64,000 nt of DNA, taken from the NCBI GenBank assembly GCA_963753685.1, contig CAVWDE010000010.1, positions 124,001-188,000 of the forward strand, given 5' to 3'. Each line of letters begins with the position of its first letter. The stretch's first letter is position 1. The DNA comes from DATAOG01 sp963753685 (GTDB lineage Bacteria > Pseudomonadota > Alphaproteobacteria > Geminicoccales > Geminicoccaceae). Positions 27,705-36,972 of the stretch are shown piece after piece. The notes beneath the pieces were generated by a model, which did no database searches, was not told the origin of the DNA, and worked only from the letters and a program-made list of their open reading frames with translations. Position numbers and translations under genes: made by a program.

Positions 27705-28241
27705 GTGGAACGCAACTGGGGCTGGCTCCTGGCGCTCGGGATTGGTCTGATCGCGCTTGGCCTCCTGGACATCGCGGTGCCGGTGATCGCGACGCTCGCG
27801 ATCGGCATCTTCGTCGGCTGGCTGCTGCTGATCGGCGGCGTGGCGCAGATCGTCCATGCCTTCAGCGCCCGAGGCTGGAGTGGCTTCGCCCTGCATCTTC
27901 TGGGCGGCGTCCTCTATCTGCTGGTCGGCGGCTGGATGATCTTCAATCCGCTGCTCGGCGCGCTCGCCCTGACCCTGCTGCTGGCTGCCTTTCTCCTGGT
28001 CCAGGGCATCTGCCAGATCGGCCTCGCGCTGCGGCTCCGGCCGGCGCGCGCCTGGGGCTGGCCGCTCGCGAGCGGGGTGGTCACGCTGCTGCTGGCGGTC
28101 CTGATCTATGCCGGCTGGCCGAGTTCGGCGCTCTGGGTGATCGGCCTGCTGGTCGGCATCCACCTGCTGATGAGCGGCGTGTCGCTGACCATGCTGGCGC
28201 TCGCCGCGCGCGCCATCGCGCATGAGGCGCCGGCGCGCTGA
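27705..28241 (+). CDS. HdeD-family membrane protein (DUF308)
   Basis: 178 aa with six membrane helices arranged as three pairs of the DUF308 repeat (GIGLIALGLLDIAVPVIATL; LLGGVLYLLVGGWMIFNPL). HdeD of E. coli is linked to acid resistance; elsewhere the role is unknown. GTG 27705 is used because GGGAGG lies at 27692-27697. Divergent from the TAXI gene. Confidence 0.85.
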   Translation: MERNWGWLLALGIGLIALGLLDIAVPVIATLAIGIFVGWLLLIGGVAQIVHAFSARGWSGFALHLLGGVLYLLVGGWMIFNPLLGALALTLLLAAFLLVQGICQIGLALRLRPARAWGWPLASGVVTLLLAVLIYAGWPSSALWVIGLLVGIHLLMSGVSLTMLALAARAIAHEAPAR

Positions 28242-28269
28242 GCGGTGCGGCCCGGCCGGGTGAGCCAAA

Positions 28270-28872
28270 ATGACCGATCACGCTTCGCGGCGGCGCCCGC
28301 CCGGCGTTCCAGGGTGGCGCTCCCAAAGACGCTCGCCCACCGGCGTCGAGCCGCCCGCTCGCGATCCGCACGGGCCCCTGAGCAGGGCGCCACGCCCGAT
28401 CACGATCGCAGGTCTTGGGCGCGGCTTGCTGGCAGTCGCCATGACCGGTGCGCTTGCCGCTTGCATTCCCGCGATCGCCACGGTTGCGGGCGCCGGGAAT
28501 CGCGATCGCGAGCCGGCGCCCACCGTGCAAGGGACACCCACGACCATGACTGCGCCACCCTGTATCGATGATGCCAGCAATGGCCAGGAGCGGGAGTTCG
28601 CGCTCGGTCAGACGTTCGAGATCTGCTTGCCGGAAAACCCGACCACAGGCTACCGCTGGCAGCTCGACTCTGCGGCCGCCCCCATAGTGGCGCTGGAAAG
28701 CGACCGCTTCGAGCCGCCCGACGGCCCCCCCGGTCAGGGCGGTCGTCACCACTGGCAGTTTCGCGCCACGCAGGTCGGCGCGGCGGCGATCGAGCTTGCC
28801 TATCGCCGCGCGTGGGCGAACGACGGCCCGCCTGCGAAGACGTTCACCCTCCGAATCCGCGTGCGCGCCTGA
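28270..28872 (+). CDS. Chagasin-like cysteine-protease inhibitor (family I42), probable lipoprotein
   Basis: 200 aa as annotated. After a basic N-terminal stretch that may not be translated, a membrane segment with lipobox-like LAAC (about residues 61-64) suggests export and lipid anchoring. The C-terminal domain has the three loops of chagasin inhibitors of papain-like proteases: NPTTGYRW, the GGRHHWQF loop, and YRRAW in place of RPW. The next gene, convergent and 56 bp away, encodes a papain-family protease, an obvious candidate partner. Start is uncertain; no good Shine-Dalgarno sequence precedes ATG 28270. Confidence 0.8.
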   Translation: MTDHASRRRPPGVPGWRSQRRSPTGVEPPARDPHGPLSRAPRPITIAGLGRGLLAVAMTGALAACIPAIATVAGAGNRDREPAPTVQGTPTTMTAPPCIDDASNGQEREFALGQTFEICLPENPTTGYRWQLDSAAAPIVALESDRFEPPDGPPGQGGRHHWQFRATQVGAAAIELAYRRAWANDGPPAKTFTLRIRVRA

Positions 28873-28928
28873 CGGGCAGGCCGGTCGCCGCGCCTCTCAG
28901 CCCGGCCGGCTTCCGCCCGGATCGGTTC

Positions 28929-29699
28929 TCAAGGCTGCTGGACCAGGCGGATGGTCCAGAAGTCGTCGGCGAGGTTGGAATCCAAGAGGTACTGATAGGG
29001 CAAGGTGAAGTATCCCTTCATGCCCCACGTCTCACCCCACGAGTTGCGCACGAGGAACCAGCTGTTGCCGTCATCGTAGCCGACCGCGAGCACCGCGTGG
29101 CCGCCGATGGCCTGCTCGCCCGGTAGCGGCATGGAGGCGTGGCCGGTCCTGGCCACCTCCTCGCCCTCGAAGCTTTCGTAGACCGTGAAGCCGAACACGA
29201 AGGGGTGCAGCCCGGCCAGGCACCCCTTCATCTGCAGGAGATTGTGCGAGATTCTCCGGTACAGGATCGCCTTGTGCTTGACCGCCTCCTGGTAGCACTT
29301 GGCGGGCGGCCGATTGCGGAATTTGGCGATGTCGTAGGGCCACATCGTCTCGGGGCAGACGCCCTCGGTGCCGATGCTCTTGATGCCATCGCGGATCATC
29401 GCTCCGCTGTCGCTGTCGACCGTATTCTCCATCACCCGTTCGTTGTAGTAGACGAACAGCCGCGACGGCATGAACGCGTCGGGGATCTTTTCCTGCATCT
29501 CCTGAAACTGATGGGCGGCGCCGATGGCGTTGGCGGTGCAGCTGCCGAGCTCGCCCTGATCGTAGACCGGGGGACACGACGGGCGCAGGTCGACGCTGGG
29601 CGGCAGCTTGCTCAGGCGCTCGGGCGGCGCCGCATACAGATAGTCTCGGGCGTCCGGCAGATCCGGAACCCAACCGAAACGACTGATCTTTCGAGCCAT
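28929..29699 (-). CDS. Papain-family (C1) cysteine protease
   Basis: 256 aa from ATG 29699, with GGGGAG about 9 bp upstream (an ATG at 29720 would contain that site). Catalytic Cys in QGELGSCTANAI preceded by the oxyanion Gln, catalytic His in GGHAVLAVGYDD and Asn in VRNSWGETWGMKGY. There is no signal peptide and no I29 propeptide, so it looks cytoplasmic and made without a classical prodomain, which raises the question of how it meets a lipoprotein inhibitor. The SVDLRPSCPP start of the mature fold is present. Confidence 0.9.
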   Translation of the reverse strand: MARKISRFGWVPDLPDARDYLYAAPPERLSKLPPSVDLRPSCPPVYDQGELGSCTANAIGAAHQFQEMQEKIPDAFMPSRLFVYYNERVMENTVDSDSGAMIRDGIKSIGTEGVCPETMWPYDIAKFRNRPPAKCYQEAVKHKAILYRRISHNLLQMKGCLAGLHPFVFGFTVYESFEGEEVARTGHASMPLPGEQAIGGHAVLAVGYDDGNSWFLVRNSWGETWGMKGYFTLPYQYLLDSNLADDFWTIRLVQQP

Positions 29700-29960
29700 G
29701 CACTGCACTCCCCTGTTCACGGGCGCCGGTGCTCAGCGCACGAGCCCGTTGATCAGCGTCCAGGTTTCGGCTGACCCGGATGCGCTTCGACGGTCGCGAT
29801 TATCCTCCTTTGCGCAGGCAGCGACAAGTTCATGCCGTGCCGCGCGCCAGGACGGCCGAGGACAACGGCAAAGGACCTCGCAGCAGGATTCGAACCTCGG
29901 ATCGAGGACCTGACCGAGGTCAAAAGCGCCCGCGCGTTGCGTCTGGCCGGGTCGCGCTGC

Positions 29961-31082
29961 TCAGGCCGGGTTCAGCGCCTGCTCGGGCGGGGTGTAGGGC
30001 AGGCCGAGGTCGCGCGCCACCGCCTGGTAGGTGATCTGGCCGCGATGGACGTTGAGGCCGGCCATCAGGTGCGGATCGTCCAGGCAGGCCTGCCGGTAGC
30101 CCTTGTCGGCGAGCGCGCGCACGAAGGGGAGGGTCGCGTTGTTGAGGGCGAAGGTCGCGGTGTTGGCGACCGCGCCCGGCATGTTGGCAACGCAATAGTG
30201 GACCACGCCGTCGACCACGTAGGTCGGGTCCGCGTGCGTGGTCGGGCGCGAGGTCTCGGTGCAGCCGCCCTGATCGATCGCGACGTCGACGATCACCGCG
30301 CCGCGCTTCATGCGCGCCAGGTGCTCGCGCTTGATCAGCTTGGGCGCGGCGGCGCCCGGCGTGAGCGTCGCGCCGATCACCAGATCGGCGTCGGCGAGCT
30401 CGGCCTCGAGGGTCTCGAAGGTCGAGTAGCGGGTCACCAGGCGCATGCCGAACTCGCGGCCGAGCTCCTCGATGCGCGCGACCGAGCGCTCGAGCAGCAC
30501 GACGCGCGCGCCCATGCCGAGCGCGACCCTGGCGGCATTGGTGCCGACCACGCCGCCGCCGATGATCACAACCTTGCCCGGCAGCACCCCCGGCACCCCG
30601 GACAAAAGGATGCCCGAGCCGCCGCGCGCCATCTCCATGGAATGCGCCCCGGCCTGGATCGACATCCGGCCGGCGACCGCGCTCATCGGCGCCAGCAGCG
30701 GCAGGCCGCCGCGCGCGTCGGTCACGGTCTCATAGGCGATCGCGACGCAGCCGGACGCCAGCAGATCCCGGGTCTGGTCCGGATCGGGGGCGAGATGCAG
30801 ATAGGTGAACAGCAGCTGGCCCTCACGCAGCCGCGCCCGTTCCGCAGCCAGCGGCTCCTTGACCTTGACGATCATGTCGGCGCCGGCGAACACCTCCTCG
30901 GCGCTGCCCGCGATCTGGGCGCCCGCGCTCTCGTAGTGGCGGTCATCGAGGCGGATCGCATCGCCCGCGCCGGTCTCGACCAGCAGCTCATGGCCGTGCA
31001 GGACCAGTTCGCGCACCGAAGTCGGCGTCAGCCCGACCCGGTACTCGTGGACTTTGGTCTCCTTGGGGACGCCGATCCGCAT
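29961..31082 (-). CDS. ald: Alanine dehydrogenase
   Basis: Reversible NAD-dependent oxidative deamination of L-alanine to pyruvate and ammonia. 373 aa from ATG 31082: MRIGVPKETKVHEYRVGLTP, then LFTYLHLA, APMSAVAGRMSIQ with substrate-binding residues, NAD motif IIGGGVVGTNAA, and DVAIDQGGCTETSRPTTH. An ATG 7 codons earlier exists, but the chosen start is the family start and follows GAGGTGG. The 261-bp gap to the protease gene holds no convincing gene; a consensus-like AAAGGAGG on the minus strand near 29810 has no start codon behind it. Confidence 0.95.
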   Translation of the reverse strand: MRIGVPKETKVHEYRVGLTPTSVRELVLHGHELLVETGAGDAIRLDDRHYESAGAQIAGSAEEVFAGADMIVKVKEPLAAERARLREGQLLFTYLHLAPDPDQTRDLLASGCVAIAYETVTDARGGLPLLAPMSAVAGRMSIQAGAHSMEMARGGSGILLSGVPGVLPGKVVIIGGGVVGTNAARVALGMGARVVLLERSVARIEELGREFGMRLVTRYSTFETLEAELADADLVIGATLTPGAAAPKLIKREHLARMKRGAVIVDVAIDQGGCTETSRPTTHADPTYVVDGVVHYCVANMPGAVANTATFALNNATLPFVRALADKGYRQACLDDPHLMAGLNVHRGQITYQAVARDLGLPYTPPEQALNPA

Positions 31083-31162
31083 GGGCCACCTCGCTCCGGC
31101 CAAGGCCTTGAAATGGAGGGTCGCGCGCGCCGGTTCAACCGCAGACTGAGGTTAAATCGGCC

Positions 31163-32488
31163 TCAGCCGGCCGAGGCGACGACCGGTGCCGGTGCCCCGG
31201 CCCGGCGGGCGAGCCACCAGAGCAGGCCGAGCGCCGGCGCCGCCGCCAGGGTCGTGACCACGAAGAACGAGACCCAGTCCATGCTTTCCGCGAGCACGCC
31301 CGCGCCCGAGGCGAGCAGGGTCCGGGTCTGGGCCATGAACGAGGTCAAAAGCGCGTACTGGGTCGCGGTGTAGCGGAGGTTGCAGAGCGAGCTCAGATAG
31401 GCGACGAACGCCGCCGTGGCCATGCCGCCCGCGAGGTTCTCGAGGCCGATGGTCAGGACCAGGAAGGCGACGCTGTGGCCGACCTCCGCCTGGGCCGCGA
31501 ACATCAGGTTCGAGAGCATCTGCAGGATGCCGCAGAACCAGAGCGCCGGCAGGATGCCGCGGGCGTTGATCAGCATGCCGCCGAGCAGGCCGCCCGCGAG
31601 CGTCGCGATCAGGCCGAAGGTCTTGACCACCGAGGCGACCTCGGTCGCGGAGAAGCCGAGCTCGACGTAGAACGGGTTGGCCATGACCCCGAGCAACGCG
31701 TCGCCGAGCTTGTAGAACATGATGAACAGCAGGATCAGGCCGGCGGTGAGCGCACCGTTGCGGCGCAGGAACTCGGCAAACGGCCGCACCACCGCGATGC
31801 GCAGCCACTCGGCCAGCGAGCGTCCGGCCTCCGGCTCGACCCGGGCGGCAACCCGCGGCTCGGGGCTCGCGAGCACGGTCGCGACCCCGATCAGCATCAG
31901 CGCCGCCATGGTCGCATAGGCGGCCTGCCAGCCGGCATAGTCGGCGATCAGGAGGGCGCCCGCGCCCGACACCAGCATCGCGATCCGGTAGCCGATCACG
32001 TAGACCGCGGCCCCGGCGCCCTGCTGCTCCTGGTCGAGCAGCTCGATCCGATAGGCGTCGATGACGATGTCCTGGCTGGCGGAGCAGAACGCGACCAGGA
32101 CCGCGAGCAGCGCGGTCCGCCACAGGTCGGCCGCCGGGTCGCTCATGCCCAACGCCGTGATCGAGAGGATCAGCGCGAGCTGACAAACCAACAGCCAGCC
32201 GCGGCGGCGGCCGAGCCGGCGGGTGAGCCACGGCAGCGGCAGATTGTCGATCACCGGCGACCACAGGAACTTCCAGGCGTAGGCGCTGCCGACCAGGGCA
32301 AGGAAGCCGATCGCCGCCTTGTCGACGCCGACCTGCGCGAGCCAGAAGGTCAGCGTGCCGAAGGTCAGCGCCAACGGCAGGCCGCTCGCGAACCCAAGCA
32401 ACAGAATCCTGACCACCCGCGGGTCGCGGTAGACCGCCCCGGCGCGCGCCCATTCCTGCAGTCGGCTGGACCATCCCCCAGAGGTCAC
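31163..32488 (-). CDS. ampG: AmpG-like MFS permease (muropeptide transporter family)
   Basis: 441 aa with about twelve to fourteen membrane segments. AmpG signature is clear: DPRVVRILLLGFASGLPLAL at the N-terminus, FLWSPVIDNLP, and ASQDIVIDAYRIELL. AmpG carries anhydromuropeptides into the cytoplasm for recycling. GTG 32488 is the likely start; in-frame sequence upstream overlaps the polysaccharide-export gene. Last gene of a minus-strand group with the export lipoprotein and BBP2 barrel. Confidence 0.88.
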   Translation of the reverse strand: MTSGGWSSRLQEWARAGAVYRDPRVVRILLLGFASGLPLALTFGTLTFWLAQVGVDKAAIGFLALVGSAYAWKFLWSPVIDNLPLPWLTRRLGRRRGWLLVCQLALILSITALGMSDPAADLWRTALLAVLVAFCSASQDIVIDAYRIELLDQEQQGAGAAVYVIGYRIAMLVSGAGALLIADYAGWQAAYATMAALMLIGVATVLASPEPRVAARVEPEAGRSLAEWLRIAVVRPFAEFLRRNGALTAGLILLFIMFYKLGDALLGVMANPFYVELGFSATEVASVVKTFGLIATLAGGLLGGMLINARGILPALWFCGILQMLSNLMFAAQAEVGHSVAFLVLTIGLENLAGGMATAAFVAYLSSLCNLRYTATQYALLTSFMAQTRTLLASGAGVLAESMDWVSFFVVTTLAAAPALGLLWWLARRAGAPAPVVASAG

Positions 32489-32546
32489 CGGCCGCGCCCA
32501 TCCCGCCCGATCCGAGGGTGCCGGCGGATCCGAAGCCAGCCGCCGA

Positions 32547-33182
32547 TCAGAAGAAGCGCTCCGACACTTCGATGATGTCGCCGGGCAGCACCTGCGTGTT
32601 CGACTTGACCTCGACCTGCGGCCCCTTCGAGCCGCCACGGGTGATCGTGATGTCCTGGTGATCGGCGCGATAGGTGAAGCCGCCGGCCAGGGCGACCGCG
32701 TTGGTCACGGTCATGCCGTTGACGTACTGGTAGCTGCCGGGGTTGTTGACTTCGCCGATGATGTAAAATGGCCGGTAGTTCAGCACCTCGACGCTGACCT
32801 GGGGATTGACCAGATAGCCGCCGTCCTTGAGCCGGTCCTCGATCTCGTTCTCGAGCGCACGCGGGGTCAGACCGGCACTCCGGATCGCGCCGACCAGCGG
32901 CAGGGCGAAGAAGCCTTCGCCGTCGACCTCGAACTGGCCGGACAGGTCGGTGTGGCGGAACACGGTCAGCCGGATCCGGTCACCCGGGCCGAGCTTGTAG
33001 CCCGCGACGCCGGCGTCGCCATCCACCGAGGGCGTGACCACCGCCGCCGCGCTGTCCGCCGCGACCGCCGGCACGACCGGTGGCGGCGGCGCGCCCGAGC
33101 AGCCGGCGATCGCGGCTGCCGCGAGCATCCCAAGTCCCAGGATCGCTGCGCCAGGCAGCCCGTTCCGCCGCAACCGGGCCAT
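32547..33182 (-). CDS. Polysaccharide export lipoprotein (Wza/GumB-like)
   Basis: 211 aa outer-membrane polysaccharide export protein: lipobox AIAGC, then the Poly_export domain (YKLGPGDRIRLTVF, GFFALPLVGAI, LENEIEDRL) and one SLBB-like domain (FYIIGEVNNPGSYQYVNGMTV). It lacks the long C-terminus of E. coli Wza and so is closer to the short GumB/KpsD-like forms. The upstream BBP2 barrel (162-bp gap) may be its outer-membrane partner. No Wzc kinase or glycosyltransferase is in the window. Confidence 0.92.
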   Translation of the reverse strand: MARLRRNGLPGAAILGLGMLAAAAIAGCSGAPPPPVVPAVAADSAAAVVTPSVDGDAGVAGYKLGPGDRIRLTVFRHTDLSGQFEVDGEGFFALPLVGAIRSAGLTPRALENEIEDRLKDGGYLVNPQVSVEVLNYRPFYIIGEVNNPGSYQYVNGMTVTNAVALAGGFTYRADHQDITITRGGSKGPQVEVKSNTQVLPGDIIEVSERFF

Positions 33183-33344
33183 GATTCAAGCCCTCCATCT
33201 ACCCGTAGCGCCCGCCGCCAGGGCGTTTGGAAGAGTCTGCGTTGAACCTAGCCGAAACGTCCTCAACGATCGATGAACAGGCCCGGCCGGCGGCCGCGTT
33301 CCAAGCTGCCTCGGCGCCTTCCGGGGGGATGCCCCCGTCAGCCG

Positions 33345-34550
33345 CTACAGCCTCGCGGTGAGGCCGACCAGGAACAGGTTGCGGGTGAACTCGTCGGTGG
33401 ATTCGTCCGAGAAGCGCTGTTGGTAGGTGTAGCCCGCGTCGACCGAGAAATTCCGGTTCAGGAGGTAGGTGACGCCGCCGCCAAAGGCGACCGTGTTGTC
33501 GGTCCGGCTAGGGCCGCTGAAAGCGTCCTGGATGTAGTTGACGTGGGCACCGATGTGCACGTTGCGCAGCAGCTCGTGGTCGATGCTCGCCCCGACCGTG
33601 CTTTGGAAGTTCGTCTGGGCGTCGCTGCCCTGCGACGAGGTCGGTCTGAAGTCGCCGCCGCCCGTTGCCCTGACCGTGGTCAATCGGGTCGGGGTCCAGG
33701 TCAGGCTGAGGTTGTAGCCGACGCCATCCTTGTCGCTGAAGTCGGCCTCGGCGTAGCTCTGCCGGGTATAACCGACCTGGAAGGTGGTGGTCAGCAAGTC
33801 GGTCAGGTCGACCGTAGTGCCGACGCCGGTCCCCCACGACTTGGTGTCGCGCTCGACCCCGCTGGAGTCGACCTTCTGATCGCGATTGGTGACGTTGTAG
33901 GTGCCGTAGACGAAGGTGTTGATCCGGGGCGAGATGAAGAAGCCGGTGCGCAATTCTCCCGTGTAGCTGTTCTGATCCCGATCGGAGTCAATGTTCGACT
34001 GGTAATTGTCGCGGGCCACGTCGCCGGTGAGCGTGAAATTGAGGCGATTAAACAGCTGCGTGAAGCTCAGCGAGCCGCCATATTGATACAGCTCCTTGAG
34101 GCTTTGGTTCGGGTTGTTCTCGACATCGTCGCGGCCCTGGTGGGCGCGCGCTACGTTCACGGCGGCGTCGAGATAGTTCTGGCGCGTGATGTCCAGCCGA
34201 CCATTGCTCTGGAGGAAGGCGTCTTGATAGTTCTCGTCGGTCTCGTTGGCATGAAAGGCAATGTTGCCACCGGCGGTCAGGTTGAGGCTGTGCCGGCTGA
34301 AATTGGATTGGACCTTGACCAGCGGCTGCAGGAGCGTGATGAAGTCGTCCTTTTCGTTGTTCTTAACAGCGGTGACGTTGGTGTCGTAGGCCTCCGAGAC
34401 GGTGAGCTGGGGAAAGACCAGAAAGCTGCCCGCCCGGATGCCGAGCGGGTCATACGGGCCAACCTCCTGGCCGAGGGCCACCACGGGGGCCCCGAGCGTG
34501 AGCGCGACGGCGGTGGAAGCGAGGCGTCGGGCCGTGCGGCGAGCGGTCAC
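33345..34550 (-). CDS. Outer-membrane beta-barrel protein (BBP2 family)
   Basis: 401 aa with a signal peptide (cleavage near ALGQE) and a long series of amphipathic strands alternating aromatic and polar residues (LNLTAGGNIAFHANETDENY; VGYNLSLTWTPTRLTTVRA; SVDAGYTYQQRFSDES). Fits the beta-barrel porin-2 family, frequently encoded next to polysaccharide-export genes. Asn/Asp-rich turns are typical of barrel loops. Its own promoter is likely at 34609-34636. Function in export is inferred from position. Confidence 0.8.
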   Translation of the reverse strand: MTARRTARRLASTAVALTLGAPVVALGQEVGPYDPLGIRAGSFLVFPQLTVSEAYDTNVTAVKNNEKDDFITLLQPLVKVQSNFSRHSLNLTAGGNIAFHANETDENYQDAFLQSNGRLDITRQNYLDAAVNVARAHQGRDDVENNPNQSLKELYQYGGSLSFTQLFNRLNFTLTGDVARDNYQSNIDSDRDQNSYTGELRTGFFISPRINTFVYGTYNVTNRDQKVDSSGVERDTKSWGTGVGTTVDLTDLLTTTFQVGYTRQSYAEADFSDKDGVGYNLSLTWTPTRLTTVRATGGGDFRPTSSQGSDAQTNFQSTVGASIDHELLRNVHIGAHVNYIQDAFSGPSRTDNTVAFGGGVTYLLNRNFSVDAGYTYQQRFSDESTDEFTRNLFLVGLTARL

Positions 34551-34608
34551 AAGGCGTCTCCTCAGCTCGGGGGTCGATGGGTACGGCTTTATTCTTAACC
34601 ATTGACGC

Positions 34609-34636
34609 GTTATAGCCGGGGCCGCGCTAAACGCAA
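34609..34636 (-). promoter_or_regulatory. Sigma-70-like promoter of the BBP2/export genes
   Basis: On the minus strand TTGCGT (34636-34631), a 16-bp spacer and TATAAC (34614-34609). The leader to the start at 34550 would be about 50 nt. Confidence 0.5.
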
Positions 34637-34928
34637 GACTGGCGGGTCCCGACCCTCGGCGGAGCGCTGGCTGACCCCGGATGCGATCGAACCCCGCCTT
34701 TTCGACGTTGCGCTCTTGCCAAAGTGGACCAGACCAGCGAGGCTGGAAGCGAGCTGTGGCGGCAAGGTCAAGAGTCCATGGACGCGGGTCGCTCCGACCG
34801 TTGAGCGTGATGGGAAAACCATTAGCTCTACCAACGCGCTATGGCAAGTCGCTAATTTCTGACCTGACCGTCCATGGCGGCCGGCGTCGCCCTGGTGATC
34901 ACCACCGCCGGTTCCTGCTGAGGGGACC
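34637..34928. other. Intergenic region between the divergent export and phosphatase genes
   Basis: The whole gap is 34551-34928 (378 bp). Apart from the promoter above I see no gene. A minus-strand stretch near 34800-34860 resembles a tRNA D-arm (GTTGGTAGAGC), but it does not fold into a tRNA. Composition is less GC-rich than the genes on either side. Confidence 0.4.
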
Positions 34929-35768
34929 GTGGCCAGCGAAGCGCGAAACCTGACCTTGCTGCGCAGTCTGTTTCGCCGCACTCCGGAAGCGTGGCCGTCG
35001 CAGCCGAACGTCGGCGGCCAGTTGGCGCGCGTGCCGCCCGGCGTGTGCGTCTATGCGATCGGCGACATCCACGGCCGCGCCGACCTCCTGGAGGTCCTGC
35101 ACCGTCAGGTCGCCGCCGACGCGGCGCAGCTGACGCCGGGCACCGAAAGGCTCGTGCTCTACGTCGGCGACTACGTCGACCGGGGCCTGGAGAGCCGCCA
35201 GGTGCTCGAGCTGCTGATCCACCAGCCGCTCCCGGACTTTCACCCGATCTACCTGCTCGGCAACCACGATGCCTGGCTGCTCAGCTTCCTGATCGACGCC
35301 AAGGTCGGGGCGACCTGGCTGCGCTACGGCGGCGACGCGACCCTGCACAGCTACGGCGTCCGGCTGCGACAGCCGGTCGACGATCTGCAATACTACGAGG
35401 AGCTGCAGGCCGAGCTGCGCGAGCGCCTGCCGCGCCGCCACATCGAGTTCCTGGAGGGCCTCGAGCTCAGCTACGAGACCGGCGACTACCTGTTCGTCCA
35501 CGCCGGCGTGCGTCCGAACGTGCCCCTCGACCGGCAGACCGCCGACGACCTGCTGTGGATCCGCGAGCCGTTTTTGAGCTCCAGGCGCGATCTCGGCAAG
35601 GTCGTGGTCCATGGCCACACGGTCGAGGCCGAGCCCGCCGTGCGCGCCAATCGCATCGGGATCGACACCGGCGCCTGCTGGACCGGTTGCCTCACCTGCC
35701 TGGTCCTGGAGGAGGGCGGCCACCGCTTCCTCAATACCATCGGCGGCGACCCCGTCGACCTGCAGTGA
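34929..35768 (+). CDS. PP2A-type serine/threonine phosphatase (metallophosphoesterase)
   Basis: 279 aa with all phosphoesterase motifs in order: GDIHGR, GDYVDRG, GNHD, VHAG and HGHT, the ligands of two metal ions. Family members dephosphorylate proteins or diadenosine polyphosphates. GTG start with AGGGGA 6 bp upstream. It is followed by galE after 62 bp and lies beside polysaccharide-export genes, so a role in exopolysaccharide regulation is possible but not shown. Confidence 0.9.
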   Translation: MASEARNLTLLRSLFRRTPEAWPSQPNVGGQLARVPPGVCVYAIGDIHGRADLLEVLHRQVAADAAQLTPGTERLVLYVGDYVDRGLESRQVLELLIHQPLPDFHPIYLLGNHDAWLLSFLIDAKVGATWLRYGGDATLHSYGVRLRQPVDDLQYYEELQAELRERLPRRHIEFLEGLELSYETGDYLFVHAGVRPNVPLDRQTADDLLWIREPFLSSRRDLGKVVVHGHTVEAEPAVRANRIGIDTGACWTGCLTCLVLEEGGHRFLNTIGGDPVDLQ

Positions 35769-35830
35769 GCGCGATCATGCCCGCCGCGATCGTCGCTCCG
35801 GCACCCTCGGCGCGGCGCTAAGAAGAGGTC

Positions 35831-36847
35831 ATGGCCGAGGCGGGAAGCGTCCTGGTGACCGGCGGCGCCGGCTACGTCGGCAGCCACGTGACGCGCCTGC
35901 TGGCCGAGGCCGGGCGGCGGGTGGTGGTCTACGACAACCTCTCGTCCGGACACGCCTGGGCGGTGCTCGGCGCCGAGCTGGTGGTTGGCGATCTCGGCGA
36001 GCGCGGACGCCTGGCCGCCCTGTTCGCCGAGCGGCGGTTCGACGCCGTGCTGCACTTTGCGGCCCACATCTGGGTGGAGGAGTTGGTCCGCGCCCCGGCC
36101 AGCTACTATCGCAACAACGTCGCCAACGCGCTCGATGTGTTCGAGCTTGCCGCTCGGCATGGCGTGCGCTCGGTCGTATTCTCGTCGACCGCGGCGGTTT
36201 ACGGTGCGCCCGAGGGCGGGCTGATCGACGAGCGCGCGCCGCTCGCCCCGATCAATCCCTATGGCGCATCGAAGGCGATGGCCGAACGGATGCTGACCGA
36301 CATCGCCGCGGCCTCGCAGCTGCGCTACGCGATCCTTCGCTACTTCAACGTCGCCGGCGCCGACCCGGCGGGGCGGATCGGCGAGGCCACGCCCGACAAC
36401 CGGCATCTGATCAAGCTCGCCTGCGAGACCGCGTTCGGCCTGCGGCCGGCGATGCACATCCACGGCACCGACTACCCGACCCCGGACGGCAGCTGCGTGC
36501 GCGACTACATTCACGTCGACGACCTGGCGCGCGCCCATCTTGCGGCGCTCGACCATCTCGAGCGGGGTGGCGCCTCGAGCGTGCTCAACTGCGGCTACGG
36601 CCACGGCTCGAGCGTGCGCGCGGTGCTCGACACGGTGCGCCGGGTGACCGGGGTCGACTTCGCGATCGAGGCAGGGCCGCGCCGCCCCGGCGACCCGGCG
36701 ATCCTGGTTGCCGGCAATGCCAAGATCCGCGAGGTCCTTGGCTGGCAGCCGCAGCACGACGATCTCGAGTTCATCGTTCGCACCGCCTGGGCGTGGGAGC
36801 AGACGCTGCAGGCGCGGCGCGCCGGCCTGCCGCCGGCCGCAAGCTAG
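35831..36847 (+). CDS. galE: UDP-glucose 4-epimerase
   Basis: Interconverts UDP-glucose and UDP-galactose for surface polysaccharides. 338 aa extended SDR: TGGAGYVGSH NAD motif, FAAHIWVEE, SSTAAVYG with catalytic Ser/Thr, NPYGASK with Tyr-x3-Lys, RYFNVAGAD and RDYIHVDDLARAH. AAGAGG lies before the ATG. In operon-like order after the phosphatase. Confidence 0.93.
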   Translation: MAEAGSVLVTGGAGYVGSHVTRLLAEAGRRVVVYDNLSSGHAWAVLGAELVVGDLGERGRLAALFAERRFDAVLHFAAHIWVEELVRAPASYYRNNVANALDVFELAARHGVRSVVFSSTAAVYGAPEGGLIDERAPLAPINPYGASKAMAERMLTDIAAASQLRYAILRYFNVAGADPAGRIGEATPDNRHLIKLACETAFGLRPAMHIHGTDYPTPDGSCVRDYIHVDDLARAHLAALDHLERGGASSVLNCGYGHGSSVRAVLDTVRRVTGVDFAIEAGPRRPGDPAILVAGNAKIREVLGWQPQHDDLEFIVRTAWAWEQTLQARRAGLPPAAS

Positions 36848-36972
36848 GCCGCCGGCGCCACCGCCGGCCGGCGCGCGCGAACCTCGCCCACACAGCGAAC
36901 GGGACCCGCAACATCCTTTACAGGGGGCGCTTCGTTCCTACATTGGCCAGCACGCAAACCGGATGGGCGGGT

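Noticed and set aside
29870..29935. tRNA-like GGATTCGAACC (reverse complement of a T-loop) between the protease and ald genes
   Set aside because: The five-base T-stem has two mismatches and no acceptor, D or anticodon arms can be drawn around it.
34790..34865. Minus-strand GTTGGTAGAGC resembling a tRNA D-arm
   Set aside because: The anticodon stem does not pair, position 37 would be a pyrimidine and there is no T-arm.
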